This document shows positions 33,200 through 46,226 of a stretch of DNA of 64,000 nt, piece after piece. The stretch covers positions 54,076,693 to 54,140,692 of the forward strand of contig CM039122.1 of the NCBI GenBank assembly GCA_022036555.1. Reading direction: 5' to 3'. This DNA is from Microstegium vimineum. Lineage: Eukaryota > Streptophyta > Magnoliopsida > Poales > Poaceae. The notes beneath the pieces were generated by a model, which was given only the letters and a program-made list of their open reading frames with translations, was not told the origin of the DNA and ran no database searches. Position 1 is the stretch's first letter. Each line of letters starts with the position of its first letter. The position numbers and the translations under genes are program-made.

Positions 33200-35901
33200 G
33201 TCGACACTGACATTAAATATCATGTTGTTGGTAACCCCGAGCATCCAGGTCGTGTACGGGGCGTCTCATCCAGAACCACCTGGAAAGAAGGGTTTGGTGA
33301 AGAGTGGAAAGGCATGTATAAGAAAAGAGAACGACATAAGGAGCACATGAAGGATTTTTTGAGCAGCAGGCTACCAAAAAATTTAGAAATTTGATGGAAG
33401 ACTTTGTTAAAAACCCTGATCCTGAAGTGATGAAGCAGTTGGCGGGAGCAGTGTCTGCTCAACAGATGTCATTACAAGCTCCTTCATATATGCAACATAT
33501 CCCAGCTCAACTCTTGGGTAGCCAGGAGATGGCCACACAATCTATGCCCTTTCTAAGCAGTATAGCGTCAACATCAAATTAGGACCATTATCCAGTTGAC
33601 GATATTGATAAACCTTGGCCTTACTCATTGTTAATTGGATATGGCCTTAGGAATCAGCATACAAAGCAAGTGGCCACAGGCAATGCCATCCCTGGACGTA
33701 TGTTCCATGGTGTCGAGATGCAAGATGCATACTGCAGGGTGGAAGTGTTGATGGTCGAGAGTGGATATGAAGACGACTTCATCGACATCCCGACCTCTGA
33801 GGGTATAGAGAATCTTGGACAAGCAATCAAGAACTTCATACAATGGCCGAGACGGTACGTAAGGTTGATTGATCCACCAACGGCACCCTCTCCACCAGTG
33901 CATCAAGCATCCCAAGAGGCTGAAACAAGTCAACAGCCAGCATCGCCAATGCATGCCCCAGCCAAGAACATGATATGTCATTCTCGCTGGATGAGCTCGA
34001 GGGGCCAGCCAAGAACATGCCTGAGCAGCAAACTCCGCCAGCCAAGAAGGACGCAACACCAGAGAAGAAGGTAGAGCAAACTCCCCCGCCACCACCAAAG
34101 CAGAATGAAGATGAGCAAACTCCCCCGCCACCACCAAAGCATAAGGAAGCAGAGCAAACCCCCCACAAGCACCGGCCTCCAAGAAGGCAAAGAAATTTCC
34201 AATTCCAAAATTGGTTTCTCCCTATGAGCCAAAAAAGGGGAAAGCAGCAGGCACAATTCTATTTTTGAAAGGGCTTGGAAAGCAGCGGACGGCACGAGTC
34301 GTTGAGCTCGAACCGTCACAGAATAAGGAAGCCGCCGGCCAAGCAACTGAAGCCGTGCCACCAACAAAGGAAGCCCCAAGTGGCGATGTACATGTCGAAC
34401 CGCCATCAAATACACCATTGACCCTTAAGGATATAAGAAAGCCAACGGTTGATGATTATGTCAATGTTCCCAGTAACTATGTGTCCGGAAGGCCTATGCT
34501 GCAATGGACGGTGCTTGAAAAGGGTCCATGGACGATAAAAATGTTTCATGACTGGTACATGAGAGCAGTGAATGCTGGCCTGGATGCAGTTAGTGTTGAC
34601 ATACCAGCAGACGTGTTTGCTACTGGCAAGGATAAAAGCGGGGCATTTGTTACCTTCGAGGACATGCACCTGCTGTTGAACTATAAGAAATTTGACGTCC
34701 AACTCATTACAATCTGGTGCCTGTAAGTATCACTCATGCACACACATTGTTATTATTAAATTTGGAATGTGATAAACTCTAATATGTGGATGTTGTATGT
34801 AGTTTGCAAGACCACGAGCAGAGATCGTTAACTATAGGCACGATGGTCGGTTACCTGAGTCCAATCAAGTTACAAGAAAATATGCACAAATTTGTACTTA
34901 CAAATGAAGATAGAGCAAAGATAGAGAAGGACAAAACACCAGAACAAGTTGCAGAAGCTGTACAGGAATTGCAACGAAAATACGAGGACAAATATGCCCT
35001 CTATCTCAGTAGAGCAATGCTGAGATATAAGTACAAAGATTTTATATTGGCACCCTACAACTTTGGGTAAGCGTGACCTCGTATATGTACTTCAAATTAT
35101 CATGTTAACCCTAAGTACATGTGTCGCTCACTCGTTTATTCATGCAGTGACCATTGGATTGTTTTTTATATTTATCCATTCGAAGGGAAGGTGCTTGTCC
35201 TAAACTCCTTACATTATCCTCCCCAGTCGTATCAAACATTCCTGATTCATTTAGAAAGGTGAGCCAACATGCAACCACATCCGTACTTATATGAATTAGA
35301 GTTTCTAAATAACTATAGTGTTTTATATTCGATATCTACAGGGCATGGCAGTTTTATAAGAAGCAAAAAGGACCGGTCGACGCCGCCCGCTCAGATCCTA
35401 GTGTGCCATTGACGATACTACACCATTACCCGGTAAGTTGTCCGAACACATATCATCATATAAATAATACACAAGACATGACAATATTAGTTTAATCTTT
35501 TGCTCATTAATTACATAGTGCCACAAGCAACCACCTGGATCGGTCTAGTGTGGATACTATGTGTGTGAGTTCATAAGGCAGCGGGGACGATACGTCAGGG
35601 ACAAAAATATGGTAAAAAATATCTATGTATGAAGTTTTCTCATTAAAGTTGAAAATATTAATATTGGACATGTGTTAATGATGCTTTTAAACTTTGTTTC
35701 CAGCCGAGAAACAAAGGAAAGGACGTGCCATTCACTCCAAAAACTATGGAAGATATAGTAGCAGACTTGTGCGGTTTTATTATGAGAGAAATAATTCCAA
35801 GTACCGGATCATATTTTTATAAAGCCGGTAATTTAGCAAGTGAAAGATTTAGAGCGCTGACAGACCTAGCAGGTCTAAACTTGAAACAAAATGACATGTA
35901 A
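33200..35901 (+). pseudogene. Ulp1-like (C48) cysteine protease region of CACTA, broken
   Basis: After a coiled-coil-like piece (EDFVKNPDPEVMKQLAGAVS) and a long proline/lysine-rich linker (33900-34200), exons at about 34211-34723, 34801-35067, 35148-35259, 35342-35432, 35520-35610 and 35703-35901 encode a Ulp1-like peptidase. The histidine region is GDHWIVFYIYP. The cysteine region is CGYYVCEF, preceded directly by an in-frame TAG. The usual Asp region reads VLNSL, with Asn in place of Asp. With the stop and the Asn it should be inactive. Ulp1-like ORFs are known passengers of some plant CACTA and Mutator elements. Confidence 0.65.
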
Positions 35902-36039
35902 ACACCAAATGGTTGAACTCATAATATGAAATGACGTGTATTATATGTAATTTTATGCTTAATGTTTGATTTCATGTGTACACATCTGTAATATTTATAT
36001 GTGTTGTATGTATGATGCAATTTTATGATTCATGTTTGC

Positions 36040-36047
<8 letters not shown>

Positions 36048-36112
<65 letters not shown>
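36048..36112. repeat. (AT)n(GT)n microsatellite
   Basis: About 33 bp of AT repeats run directly into about 32 bp of GT repeats, inside the CACTA element near its 3' subterminal region. Confidence 0.95.
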
Positions 36113-36117
<5 letters not shown>

Positions 36118-37783
36118 ACAATATAGTATAGTGTGGAGACAAATAAAAAAAATTACACAGGCGGCGCACAGAGTGAGCCGCCTGTGAAAACCCATTTTTC
36201 ACAGGCGGCTCACAGCCCGCCGAGCCGCCGTCTGTACTGTGGACCGATTAGTACTGACTCCTAGTACAAGCGGTGGACTTGGCCGCCTGTATAAATGTCT
36301 CTACCATCGCCTGTGAAAACGTTTTCTGTACCAGTGATAGTGATGCTATGCACTCACTTTAGTGTGTTCATACTGTTGTTTTATGTTGCACACATCTTAA
36401 AACAAAGTAAAACAAAGTATGGATGGTGTAGATATGTTATGCTCAGCACATGTACACCAAAAAAACCTGCTTTGGCGCCCGCCCTGTGGTCGCAGCAACA
36501 GCTCAGGCCGGGTGATTTCTGATCTGCGCGGCAGCAAGTCAAGATCGCATCACGCGGGCCAGTTGGGCACAACGCGGGCTGTACCACCACCCACTCTCGT
36601 ACGGGGGCGTCAGCGGCGGCTAGACTGGCCCGGGTGGGTTCAGCGGGCACGATGAGGAGTGAGGGCCACGGGATGCGTACTTGGATGGCCACCGGGCCCC
36701 GGCCCCGCGCGTGATTACGGCGTCGCGTCGGGGGCGGGGTGGTCCAGCCGTGCGCGCCCGTGTTGGCCGTTGGGTTAACGCGAACAGGAACACTACGAGG
36801 GAGCAGGGATGCTTCATTCGGTGCCGACGGGCGACGGCTGCTGGAACCTAACCCGTCGTTGTTTGTTTCCCACTCTATCAGTCTGATCCGGTCCAGGTCC
36901 TCCCTCCGTATATGCAACTGTTTGATCCAGGACCCTCAACGGCCACAGTGCCACACTACCTTGATTTCAACGTGACCAAGCACGTACGCTGTACGTGTGT
37001 GTGGCAACGAATAATGGTACGTGATGCTGGAGTAGCGCGCACAGGAAGCAAGCACCAGATCGAGTAGTAGTGTCCAGTTCGCCACTTTGTAACCGGCCAC
37101 CATTGCTCCTCACTGGATGCTACCTATCGATGCGCCACTTTTGCTCACGTGCCCGTGCCGTGATGGAATGCCGCCATGGGCCAACGTGGCCTAGCTTTTG
37201 TTCTTGGGCAGCGGGGATTCGGCAGATCGGCTCTGAACTGAAGATACCGCATGCAGTCGAATCATGCATGGGCGCACACCGATGCACTGTGCACTGCGCA
37301 CCCTGATGAGGCGCCTGTGCGCGTCGATCGAGCATCCAATGATCGATCATGCCTGTCGTGTACCGCACACCGCCCTTCCACGCGCCTGGATTATGAGCCA
37401 ACTTAGCATCATGTTATGTTAAGATCACACTACAAGAACAAGATCGGATACATGCTTATTAACCCCATGGTTATTACAGTAACTATACGCTCGTCATCAT
37501 TCGCGTGTCGGCACGTACGTGGTGGCGTGGTACCGCGAATTCTTCCACCAGCATGCAGACATGCGTCATTATGCTACCATTATTGCGTTTGGGAACATAT
37601 ACGTACTCCTACTCCTACTCTACTTGGATCGCTGTCACTCGAAGTTTGACCTATCATGTCCCATCTCGCACACGTGCCTTCGGGAGCACACAAACCTCCA
37701 TTCCATTCACCACGCTTCTGTTTGCACACTGCTAGCTAGCTGCATATATATCCCATTCCTTTCGACGTCATCGATCGAACCCG

Positions 37784-37811
37784 CCCCCCCCCCCCCCCCC
37801 CCCCCCCCCCC
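37784..37811. repeat. Poly-C run, 28 bases
   Basis: An uninterrupted C homopolymer. Its exact length is likely unreliable in the assembly. Confidence 0.95.
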
Positions 37812-38087
37812 GCGGCGAATTGAAGTCGGTGTTTTCACGAAGACAGTGTCTTGCGTGTGCCGCATCGCGCTCAGCGCAAAGGAACGCGGAAAAAAAGGAT
37901 GCCGCGGTGGAAATGACGATCGAGGAGCACAAAAAGGTTCTTGGCTCGACACACAGACGTGCGGGGGAACTACACGGGCGGAAGGCACGCACGGGCGCAC
38001 GCCACTGATATATGTCGATGGATGGTGATAATGCAAAGACGACCACGAAACAGTGCAGTGATGGAGGGAATATTATACTCCGTATTA

Positions 38088-38343
38088 AGAGCATGTTTGG
38101 ACCCTCTTGACAAAAATACAAAAGAATTGTTATTTTTTTTTTGTAAATGGATCCAAACATACAAAACAAAAAATTATCACTTGTCATTTGCCACTTTGGA
38201 GTGACAAATAATGACAAATAGAAAATCCTCCCACTCATACTCCTCCCTCTTATGCATGATATGTGAATGAGAGTGTAATTATTGAGGGTACAATTATCTT
38301 TTATATGTGCCATTTACCATTTGTCAAGGGATCTAAACACTAG
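38088..38343. mobile_element. Probable MITE
   Basis: The left end GCATGTTTGGACCCTCTTGAC is matched inverted by GTCAAGGGATCTAAACAC at the right, with AT-rich interior and several (A)CAAATGG motifs. The target duplication is unclear. Confidence 0.4.
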
Positions 38344-38478
38344 AAATTGACAAAAGATTTGACAAATTTATTTACCATTTACCAGGGATCCAAAGTATAT
38401 GGATAGAAATAGGCGAGATATAACTGCATTCATCTATCCGGATAGATGGGGGGAGTATATACGCTTTATATTAAAATA

Positions 38479-38719
38479 CTCCCATTAATTTCTAGAATTC
38501 GTGTCGATCAAACTTTTTAATTTTAACTAATTTTATAGAAAAATGTAACAATTTCTATGACTTAAAATGAGCATTATGTAAAAATATGTCCTTAGATAGA
38601 TCTAATGATACTAGTTTAATATTATAACTTTTAATATTTTATTCTAGAAATTTGGTCAAAGTTTAAAAAATTTGACTTAGGATCAACCCAAAAATCATTT
38701 CTTTCCGAGACGGAGGGAG
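38479..38719. mobile_element. Stowaway-like MITE
   Basis: The right end GAGACGGAGGGAG is followed by TA. The left end starts CTCCC after TA but is degenerate. AT-rich interior of about 240 bp and TA flanks fit the Tc1/mariner-derived Stowaway class. Confidence 0.6.
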
Positions 38720-39429
38720 TATAACTTAGACAACGGATGATAATATGATATAATTTATATTGTAAGAATAAAAAAATAGTTCAAAGAAACGTTTTATATT
38801 AATTAAAGAGTTTTATTATAATTAAAATAGAGCCAAGCGTCGTTATACTTTTAAATATTTATTGATCTTAAAGATGTATAATTTTTTTTCATATTCGAGA
38901 AAAAAAGATAAAGGCCCAGATATATAGATAATATATCAATAATAACTTTCACGTAATTATGCCAAACGGTGCCACGTTGGCAGGAAAACAAGTCGATGAA
39001 ACGTGGGCCAATACAGCCACACGCCAATGCCATTACGGCTATACGGAGTACTGTAGTACTGTACAAATTACAGTCCCATCAATCGCCTCCATGATTACAT
39101 GGCCGTAAAGTAATTTTGACGTAAAACTAATCACCGTCGAAGGGCCGCTTTAAATAATCCGGAAACGCCTTCCTCCACGTTTCTCTCTCCAGTTTTTGAA
39201 CACACCGTTGTGAGCAAGACAAGACAAATCGCTAGTGGAGAACTGGAGGAGCAACGCGCTCACCACCGCCCAGCAGCCAGACATCCCCGCTAGGGTTTTC
39301 CCCCGCCGACCGGGCATTGCGGAGGCAGCAAGCCACTCCACAGCGCGGCGGAACGGGAGCTCCGCGGTGGCGCCCGGCGGCGTAGGCTGATTTGGATGGT
39401 GGGTTGCCCCGCTGGGGCTCAGATCTGAG

Positions 39430-42400
39430 ATGGCCGACGGCGGGGGCGAGGAGGGGAATGCTTCGGCGCACAAGGGCTCCGCGCGCCGCCGGGGCCCGGT
39501 GCAGGCGGGCCTGGACGCGGATGACCTCCTCACTCTCATGCACGGGTCGGATCCCGTCAAGGTCGAGCTCAACCGGCTCGAGAATGAAGTCAGGGGTGAG
39601 CTGATTCGCGACTGTTTCTGTGTGGGTTCAACTTTTAGTTGATTTTCCCAGCATTTTAAGGGTCTTGTTGAGCAATGTTTGGTTCTTCTACGAGGTTTTA
39701 GATAAGGATAGGGAGCTGGGCGAGGCGCACGCGGAGATAAAGGCGCTGCGGCTGTCGGAGAGGGCACGGAGAAGGCCGTCGAGGAGGTAACTTTCTGAAT
39801 GTTCTTCATGCTTGGGTAAGACCATTGCTTGAATGGTCATTCACTCATTCCACTGCATTTGTGAACTGATGTGGTGTCGTCGCGCCAGATTTTAAGTGCA
39901 AAACTTGGTAGCCATGGGCAAATAGTCCCTCCGGGGCGACGCAGTAACTAAGCTGTGTTTAGCAGGAGTTTGAGCGCAAGGCATCTGAACCGTGTTTGTT
40001 TCTGTTAGTATTCAGCTGAGTCGATTAATTCTAATGATATGGTTCATTTCTGGGTTGCATGATTTTCTCGGTCCAGCATGTGCTTGCTATTTTGTTCAAA
40101 ATTAGTTTGATTAGCTTTTCATGGACACTTCTCTTCTGCCTGAGCGACAGCTGAATAAGTCCATAGCAGCATTTTGCTTCTCTTATGGTTTCATTTCCCC
40201 CATTTTCCAACTTTATCAACAAGGCATGCTTCTCTTATGGTTTCATTTCCCCATTTTCCAACTTTATCAACAAGGCATGCTTCTCTTATGGTTTCATTTC
40301 CCAATTTTCCTACTTTATCAACAAGGCATAGTATATATGATCCGGAATGTCAATAATTGCTGGAAAAAGAATGGGACTAAGTAATATATTTCTTAGTTTC
40401 TTCTTTTCATTCAGGTCTAGTTATGGAGGACTTTAGGAGCTCACTTAAGTGAATAGAATCTGGTTTGCGGATCCTGAAGTTTCTTTTACAATTTTTGAGT
40501 TCTGATTCTTATTTTCCATGTATCGAGGCCCTTTTTTTTGTTCAGCTAAGGCAGAGCCTTAAAGTACTTTCAGAGCACTGTGCTCATTTTTCTGTTATCT
40601 GTTTGTTTCTTAAACATATAGTTGCAGTTTAAATGTCTGTTGAGCCTGTACACTTTAGACAGTGTCAAATTCCGAGGAACCATATCCTGTATGATCTTAT
40701 TTTTTCTGTGTGTTTCTGTAAGATGAGATATCTTATTTGCGGATGTCTATTATTCATTTGGATCTAAAGTCCTCCCATTTGTTTATCGTCTTATCCCTTT
40801 GGAACTCAACATGCCATGGGTTTTCTGAGCAAGTGAACAGTTTTTTTAAGATAAAGGGAAGTAAACAGTACATCTGGCTTTTATAACATACTTGCTTATT
40901 GGCAAATCCAAGTAGCTCCTGAAACATGAATGACTCAACATTTGATTTATGACCAGTTAATGAAATCAATCCAGTGATTGAAATTTTGTCCCTTTTGGGT
41001 GCCAAGGCAAAGGTTCTTTTGCATTTTTTATTTTATTCTTGCATTTCTTTGCGTTTAAAGATTCCTCAAAATAACTATTTCATCAGCTAAGGCTTTTTTT
41101 CCCCCAAATCAAAGATACCTTTGTCATATCAAACTGGTGTGGTAATGCTCTTGCCAGGGGCAACTCGATTCATTTGTAGCTTTGCATGCCATTATTGAAT
41201 ATATAGATGGCCTGACTCTTGTCGATACTAGTATGTTATTCAAGAACTCATGCTATGCTCTTTGCCATTGGTTTTCATGATAGTAACTGGGCTAGTCGGC
41301 TATGCTCTTTGATACATGAATAAATGAAAATAAAGGGAAAGTAGGGGGGTTTTCTTTGTATTTTATTAAAGATGGTTAGTTTCCTTTGTAAATATGATTA
41401 TTAATATGTTGTACTTTGATGGCAGCTCACTGCTGAATTAGAGAAGGTGGATGAGAAACTCAAGCTGACAGAGTCTCTCCTTGAAAGCAAAGTATATATA
41501 TATATATATATATATATTCTATGACTCTTTTGTTGTTTCTGCCCCCTGTATTGGTTGCTTTCTGAAAACTGGAGTTTTGCAGAACCTAGAACTGAAGAAA
41601 ACAAATGATGAGAAAAAGGCTGCTATGGCTGCTCAGTTTGCAGCCGAAGCAACACTTAGAAGAGTACATGCAGCTCAGAAAGATGATGATATGCCACCTA
41701 TTGAAGCCATCCTTGCACCACTTGAAGCAGAGTTAAAGCTTTCTAGGAAGGAGGTAATACTTACAACCTACCTCTTACTGTTTTTGATCTGTGATGAAGT
41801 CTCATGTTTTCTCATACTTCTAGAAATATTGTTTTCCTCTCTTGATTGCATAGATCATATGCATTTTCTTTTAATTCGAGGATACATATTTACTATACTT
41901 GATAAAAGAATTCCTGGTTCTTTTCAGATCGCAAAGCTCCAGGATGACAATAGAGCTTTGGACCGTTTAACAAAGCAAAAGGAGGCAGCACTGCTAGAAG
42001 CGGAAAGGACTGTACAAATCGCAATGGCTAAAGCTGCTATGGTTGATGACATGCAAAATAAGAACCAAGAGTTGATGAAGCAAATTGAAATTTGCCAGGT
42101 AAATAGAGTCTATTGTATCTTACAAGGCCTATACAATAAATTAATCAGTAAAGTCATCTCAATTGAACTTATTTGGTGGTTACCTTCCTGAAATGCAGGA
42201 AGAAAATAAGATCTTGGATAGACTGCACCGCCAAAAAGTTGTGGAAGTAGAAAAGCTGAGTCAAACTGTGAGAGAGCTGGAAGAGGATGTTCTGCAAGGT
42301 GGTGCAGCTGCCAATGTTGTCAGAGATTACCAACGGAAAGTTCAAGAAATGAATGTAACCTACTATCCTTCATCTATTAGGGCCTGTTTGGAAAGGTAGT

Positions 42401-44770
42401 TTTATGATCCAATTCCCTAGGGTTTAGTACCAAGTTGAACTGAATCCTAAAGGTTTGTAGATCAATCTTTCCCTGCAAACAGGCCCTTATTCGGCAATTG
42501 TTGGTTCCTTACACAATTGTGTGACCTGTGCTATTTTCTGTTCATGACACAATTAGGAAGAAAAGAAAATTCGTGACCGTGAACTTGCTCGAGCGAAAGT
42601 TACTGCAAACAGGGTTGCTGTTGTGGTTGCAAATGAGTGGAAAGATGCTAATGACAAAGTAATGCCTGTTAAACAGTGGCTTGAAGAGCGAAGGTTCCTG
42701 CAGGTAGGATGCTAAAGCTGTTTCATATAGGACATCCACAGTTATCAATAGAGTAAAATGCATTTTCTAATGTCTTTGACAAAAACTGCTTCTGCAGGGT
42801 GAGATGCAGCAACTTCGTGACAAACTTGCTATTGCAGAGAGAACTGCTCGATCGGAAGCTCAATTAAAGGTTAATAATCACAATGTTCTTCGAGCTAATA
42901 TTTTAAGCACAGTAGTAATTAATTTTGAACTGACCATTAAAATTTACCTGAACTCAGGAAAAGTATCAGTTACGCTTAAAAGTTTTAGAAGATGGTTTGA
43001 GGGGCCCACCAAGTGGTTCTAGTCGTCCTCCTATGGAAGGAAAGAGTATAAGTAATGGACCTCCTCGTCGACTTTCACTAGGTGGTGTTGATAGTATATC
43101 CAAAATCTCTCCAAACGGTGTGTTAATGAGGAGGTCTCCATCTTTCAATTCAAGATCCTCCCTCTCTACCAGCAGTAGTTTGGTCCTGAAGCATGCAAAA
43201 GGAACTTCAAAGTCATTTGATGGTGGTACCAGGTCATTAGACCGGGGAAAGGTTCTCGGGAGTGGACCTCATTCACTCAATAGATCTACGGATGCGGTTA
43301 AAGATTGTGAAACGACTGATAATTGGAAGGCTAATGCAGAAGAAAAAAGTACTGAAACCACAACCAATGATTCAGCTGATATGGTCTCTAGTGTACTCTA
43401 TGACGTGCTGCAAAAGGAGGTAGTTTCGTTGAGAAAGGTATGCCATGAGAAAGACCAAACTCTAAAGGACAAAGAAGATGCAATAGAGGTATGAGTATGA
43501 TGCTATAGTACTATCATGAAACTTAAGATGCTGCTTTATTATTTAGAAGTTTGTACTAACCCCTTCGTCTCAAAATAGATGACCTTATAGCATTCAAATT
43601 TTGTTGCAAAATACTGGAACTTTTCAATTCTCAATGCCCCTTTCTCTTTTCCCAATACATCTCTAACTCTTCTCCTCGAGGGGCCTTTTGGTCTTTTGGC
43701 TTCAGCGCTGGTTTTCTCGAGAGATTCTTAAACGTCATATAATATGGGTCATGGGACGGAGGGAGTTCCTCCATTCTCTCCTAGAGTAGTTTGCTAGATT
43801 TCTCACATGAAATTATAGTGCTCCCTTCCTTTCACAAAGGGTTGCAGTTTTAGGTTTGTCCCAATTCAAACATTTCTCTCTTTGACCATCAGTTCCTTCA
43901 GATTTGTATAGTCTAACAACATTTCTGGAAGTATTTCTCATGGTGAACCTAGAAACATAGATTTTATGATAAACAATACAAATTTCTAGAAATTGATGGT
44001 TAAAGATAAGACTGGACAAAACTAAGACAACAACCTTTTCTGAAATGGAGAGAGTAGTGTGGTAGTGAGATTTTTAATCTGTTTGCTGACAATAATTAGA
44101 GGCCATGTCAGTACTCAAAACTAGTACTGAGTCAGATTGGACATAGTAGATAACTGGATATGTGAGGAAACATCAGTTGTGGTCTTTGTTTAGCTTATCA
44201 ACTGTTGCTGTTGTCTATAGATGCTAGCCAAGAAAGTAGATACATTACATAAAGCAAAGGAAGTGGAGGCTAAAAAGAAGAGGCAAGAGATAGCTATTTT
44301 GGAGAAAAAATTTGCCGCGGTGTGCCTTGAACAAGAACGACTTGGTAGTTTGAGAGGACCTGGAACTTCTCAGACGGTTTCTGGAAGGTATGCTTTGAAA
44401 TGTTTTGTACAACAATATTTTTATAAGGTTTTGTATGAGACCTTGACCTTCTCTTTGAATACTTGAACATGTGTACCACATATATTAGAAGATTTGTACT
44501 TCAATTCCATGGATTTATATATTAATGAATATTAACCTTTCAATTGCTAATATAACTTTTATATAAGCATGCTGACTCTTACTATGTTGTTGACTAATTC
44601 TGTAATTCATGTCTCTTTTATTTAAGTAGCACTAGCAACTCAAGTTATTTGGTGACATACAAATAACATTGGAACTAGTTTGTTTTTGTCAAGTGCTATC
44701 TTAATTTACACCTTCATTTTAATGCTGCAGAACTGCATCGCGGGGTGGATTGACGCGCAACCTCCAATAG
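39430..44770 (+). CDS. MAP70: Microtubule-associated protein 70 (MAP70), frame break in exon 2
   Basis: Eleven exons: 39430-39595, 39702-39786, 41426-41491, 41583-41753, 41928-42098, 42199-42354, 42557-42703, 42798-42869, 42958-43488, 44221-44387 and 44731-44770, all GT-AG. The product, about 590 residues, is a largely coiled-coil protein matching the plant MAP70 family. Diagnostic stretches are DADDLLTLMHGSDPVKVEL, AATLRRVHAAQKDDDMPPIE, LTKQKEAALLEAERTVQIAM and ANEWKDANDKVMPVKQWLEE, with a serine-rich C-terminal region and the end GGLTRNLQ. MAP70 proteins bind cortical microtubules and shape secondary wall patterning. Exon 2 is 85 bp, one short of the length needed to keep frame; the base appears lost in CACGGAGAAGG. 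All other exons are in phase. Confidence 0.9.
40175..40328. repeat. Triplicated 51-52-bp tandem repeat in MAP70 intron 2
   Basis: Three copies of the unit TGCTTCTCTTATGGTTTCAT plus CCAACTTTATCAACAAGGCA start at 40175, 40227 and 40278. Copies differ by only a few bases, so the expansion looks recent. Confidence 0.92.
42380..42486. mobile_element. Tourist-type MITE in MAP70 intron 6
   Basis: The left end GGGCCTGTTTGGAAAGG and right end CTGCAAACAGGCCC are inverted repeats, flanked by TTA on both sides (42377-42379, 42487-42489). The length is 107 bp. TTA flanks and this terminus fit PIF/Harbinger-derived MITEs. Confidence 0.8.
43555..43768. mobile_element. Stowaway-like MITE in MAP70 intron 9
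   Basis: The left end CCCCTTCGTCTCAAAATAGATGAC and right end GGGTCATGGGACGGAGGGAG are inverted relative to each other and resemble Stowaway termini. The target TA is degraded. Confidence 0.5.
43818..44054. mobile_element. Second Stowaway-like MITE in MAP70 intron 9
   Basis: The left end CTCCCTTCCTTTCACAAAGG pairs with the right end CCTTTTCTGAAATGGAGAGAG, with further matching around TTTGTCC/GGACAAA. TA lies at both flanks or close to them. Confidence 0.55.
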
Positions 44771-45535
44771 CATACATCTAACTTCAGGCAGGCATGGAAT
44801 TCGTCGATAGGCTTCATTTCCATTGTATTTCTTCCCCTGTTCTTATTCGTTTTGCGATCAAATAGCACAGATGCGTCGATAGGCATGGAAGAGTAGGTTT
44901 TCATCTGACTTGACTTGCTTTAATGTAGTGAAGGTAATCCTTCGGTGGGTGAGGTTTAACCTTTCGGCATGCCCTCATTTTGTCGAGGCAGTGCTGTGGT
45001 GGTTGTATAGGCTGGAGTGCTGGACGATCCTGAGCCTTTCTATATGTAGTGGAGCTAGTGTGTTTGTGTTGCATGTCCGGGTTGTGAATATATCATTGTA
45101 TTCTGCTGTGTGTTTTCCTTTCTTCCCAATTTGTTTGCCCTTGGGGGTTGGGTTGGGCTTGGTTCTTGATACCGTGTGTGCTACTTGTCTTGTTCAACGC
45201 CGAGCTGAATCAGAATGGACTTTGTCATTTGACCCGACCATGTGTTAGGTGTTACGTACATACCACCTGTTGTGGACGAATTTGTTACTGCAAATGTAAC
45301 TCCTGCTTCTGTTCATGTTCCGGAGGTGGCAGGTTTTGGATGAAATGGTTTGAATTTTTTGAGGTGCTGGCCAGTTTACTGTTGCGCTCCTGTTTGGTTG
45401 ATCTCCCAAAGCATAACTGGTACTCTATTTGGTTAGATTAGATCACATGCCTTGCAAAAGCGCAAACTGAAAGTGGATGTGCATTATGTTTTCCCCCATT
45501 GACCCCCGAGTCTCCGTTGCCTTTAGGCCTTGTTT

Positions 45536-45652
45536 GGATGTGTATGTATCTTCTCCAAATCACATATGTTGGAGTGTATTTAAACTAATTTTTACTTCAA
45601 TACACTTCAATCCATGTGGTTTGTGATAGATACATGTGTATCAAGCAAGGCC
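45536..45652. mobile_element. Tourist-type MITE, 117 bp
   Basis: The left end GGCCTTGTTTGGATGTGTAT is matched inverted by ATACATGTGTATCAAGCAAGGCC, and TTA flanks both ends (45533-45535, 45653-45655). This is the hallmark of a Harbinger-derived MITE. Confidence 0.85.
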
Positions 45653-46226
45653 TTAAGCGGACGAGGTCTCCATCAAAACCACTCGATTGCACTGTGGCCT
45701 ACAAGCTTCCTCAAAATTTGCCATCTCTAACGTTGGGTTCCTTGGCGACAAATCGTTGACAATCTTTTTATCACTTTGCACACCTATCGAGTAGTATTTA
45801 GTAGAGTAGTGTAGGGGACGGGTGGGGAGCAGGAGGCATCTTCCATTGCATTTCTTTGTCCAGGTCTCGGTGTGCGACCATTGTCTCCTCTTTCCCTGGC
45901 TTTCCACGGTGGCTTCGTGTCCTTTTCTGCTTTGTCTCCATTGTCACAGCGCACGGAGCGAATCGGCAGCGGTTGCTTCGCTTGGAAACCCCTCTGTACC
46001 CGGTGCAAAACTGCTGGTCAAGTCAATGCTCCAGCCAGTGAGAGTGAAGCAGGAGCCTGTTTTGGACAGGAATGCTTCGTCACGAGCCCCTTGGGGCGTT
46101 AACAATTGCTTCTTTCCGTGGCCCCTCGTCCTTGCTCTACCCAGAGAGGTTTTGGATTGGATCAGGGGCTGGCAGTTGCCTTTTCGTTGTCGGTCTTGGA
46201 TTGTGGAAACACGCTTAAATAAAATA

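Larger units (their letters stand above)
27285..36342 (+). mobile_element. CACTA (En/Spm) transposon, degenerate, 9.06 kb
   Basis: The left end begins CACTACTACAGAAA. The right end, read inverted, begins CACTATCACTGGTACAGAAA. The element is flanked on both sides by ATG (27282-27284 and 36343-36345), a 3-bp target duplication typical of CACTA elements. Subterminal repeats of the type ACAGGCGGCTC occur at both ends (27320-27560 and 36155-36320). The interior holds a deleted TNPD-type transposase, a TNPA-type ORF and a Ulp1-like protease gene, all on the plus strand and all damaged. Confidence 0.93.
36343..39429. other. Intergenic region between CACTA and MAP70
   Basis: No recognisable gene. 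It contains a 28-base C homopolymer, a probable MITE (38088-38343), a Stowaway-like MITE (38479-38719) and, at the right end, the promoter and 5' UTR of MAP70 (about 39150-39429). Confidence 0.5.

Noticed and set aside
37519..38028. 169-codon ORF containing a proline run
   Set aside because: The proline run is the 28-base poly-C homopolymer; the rest has no recognisable feature.
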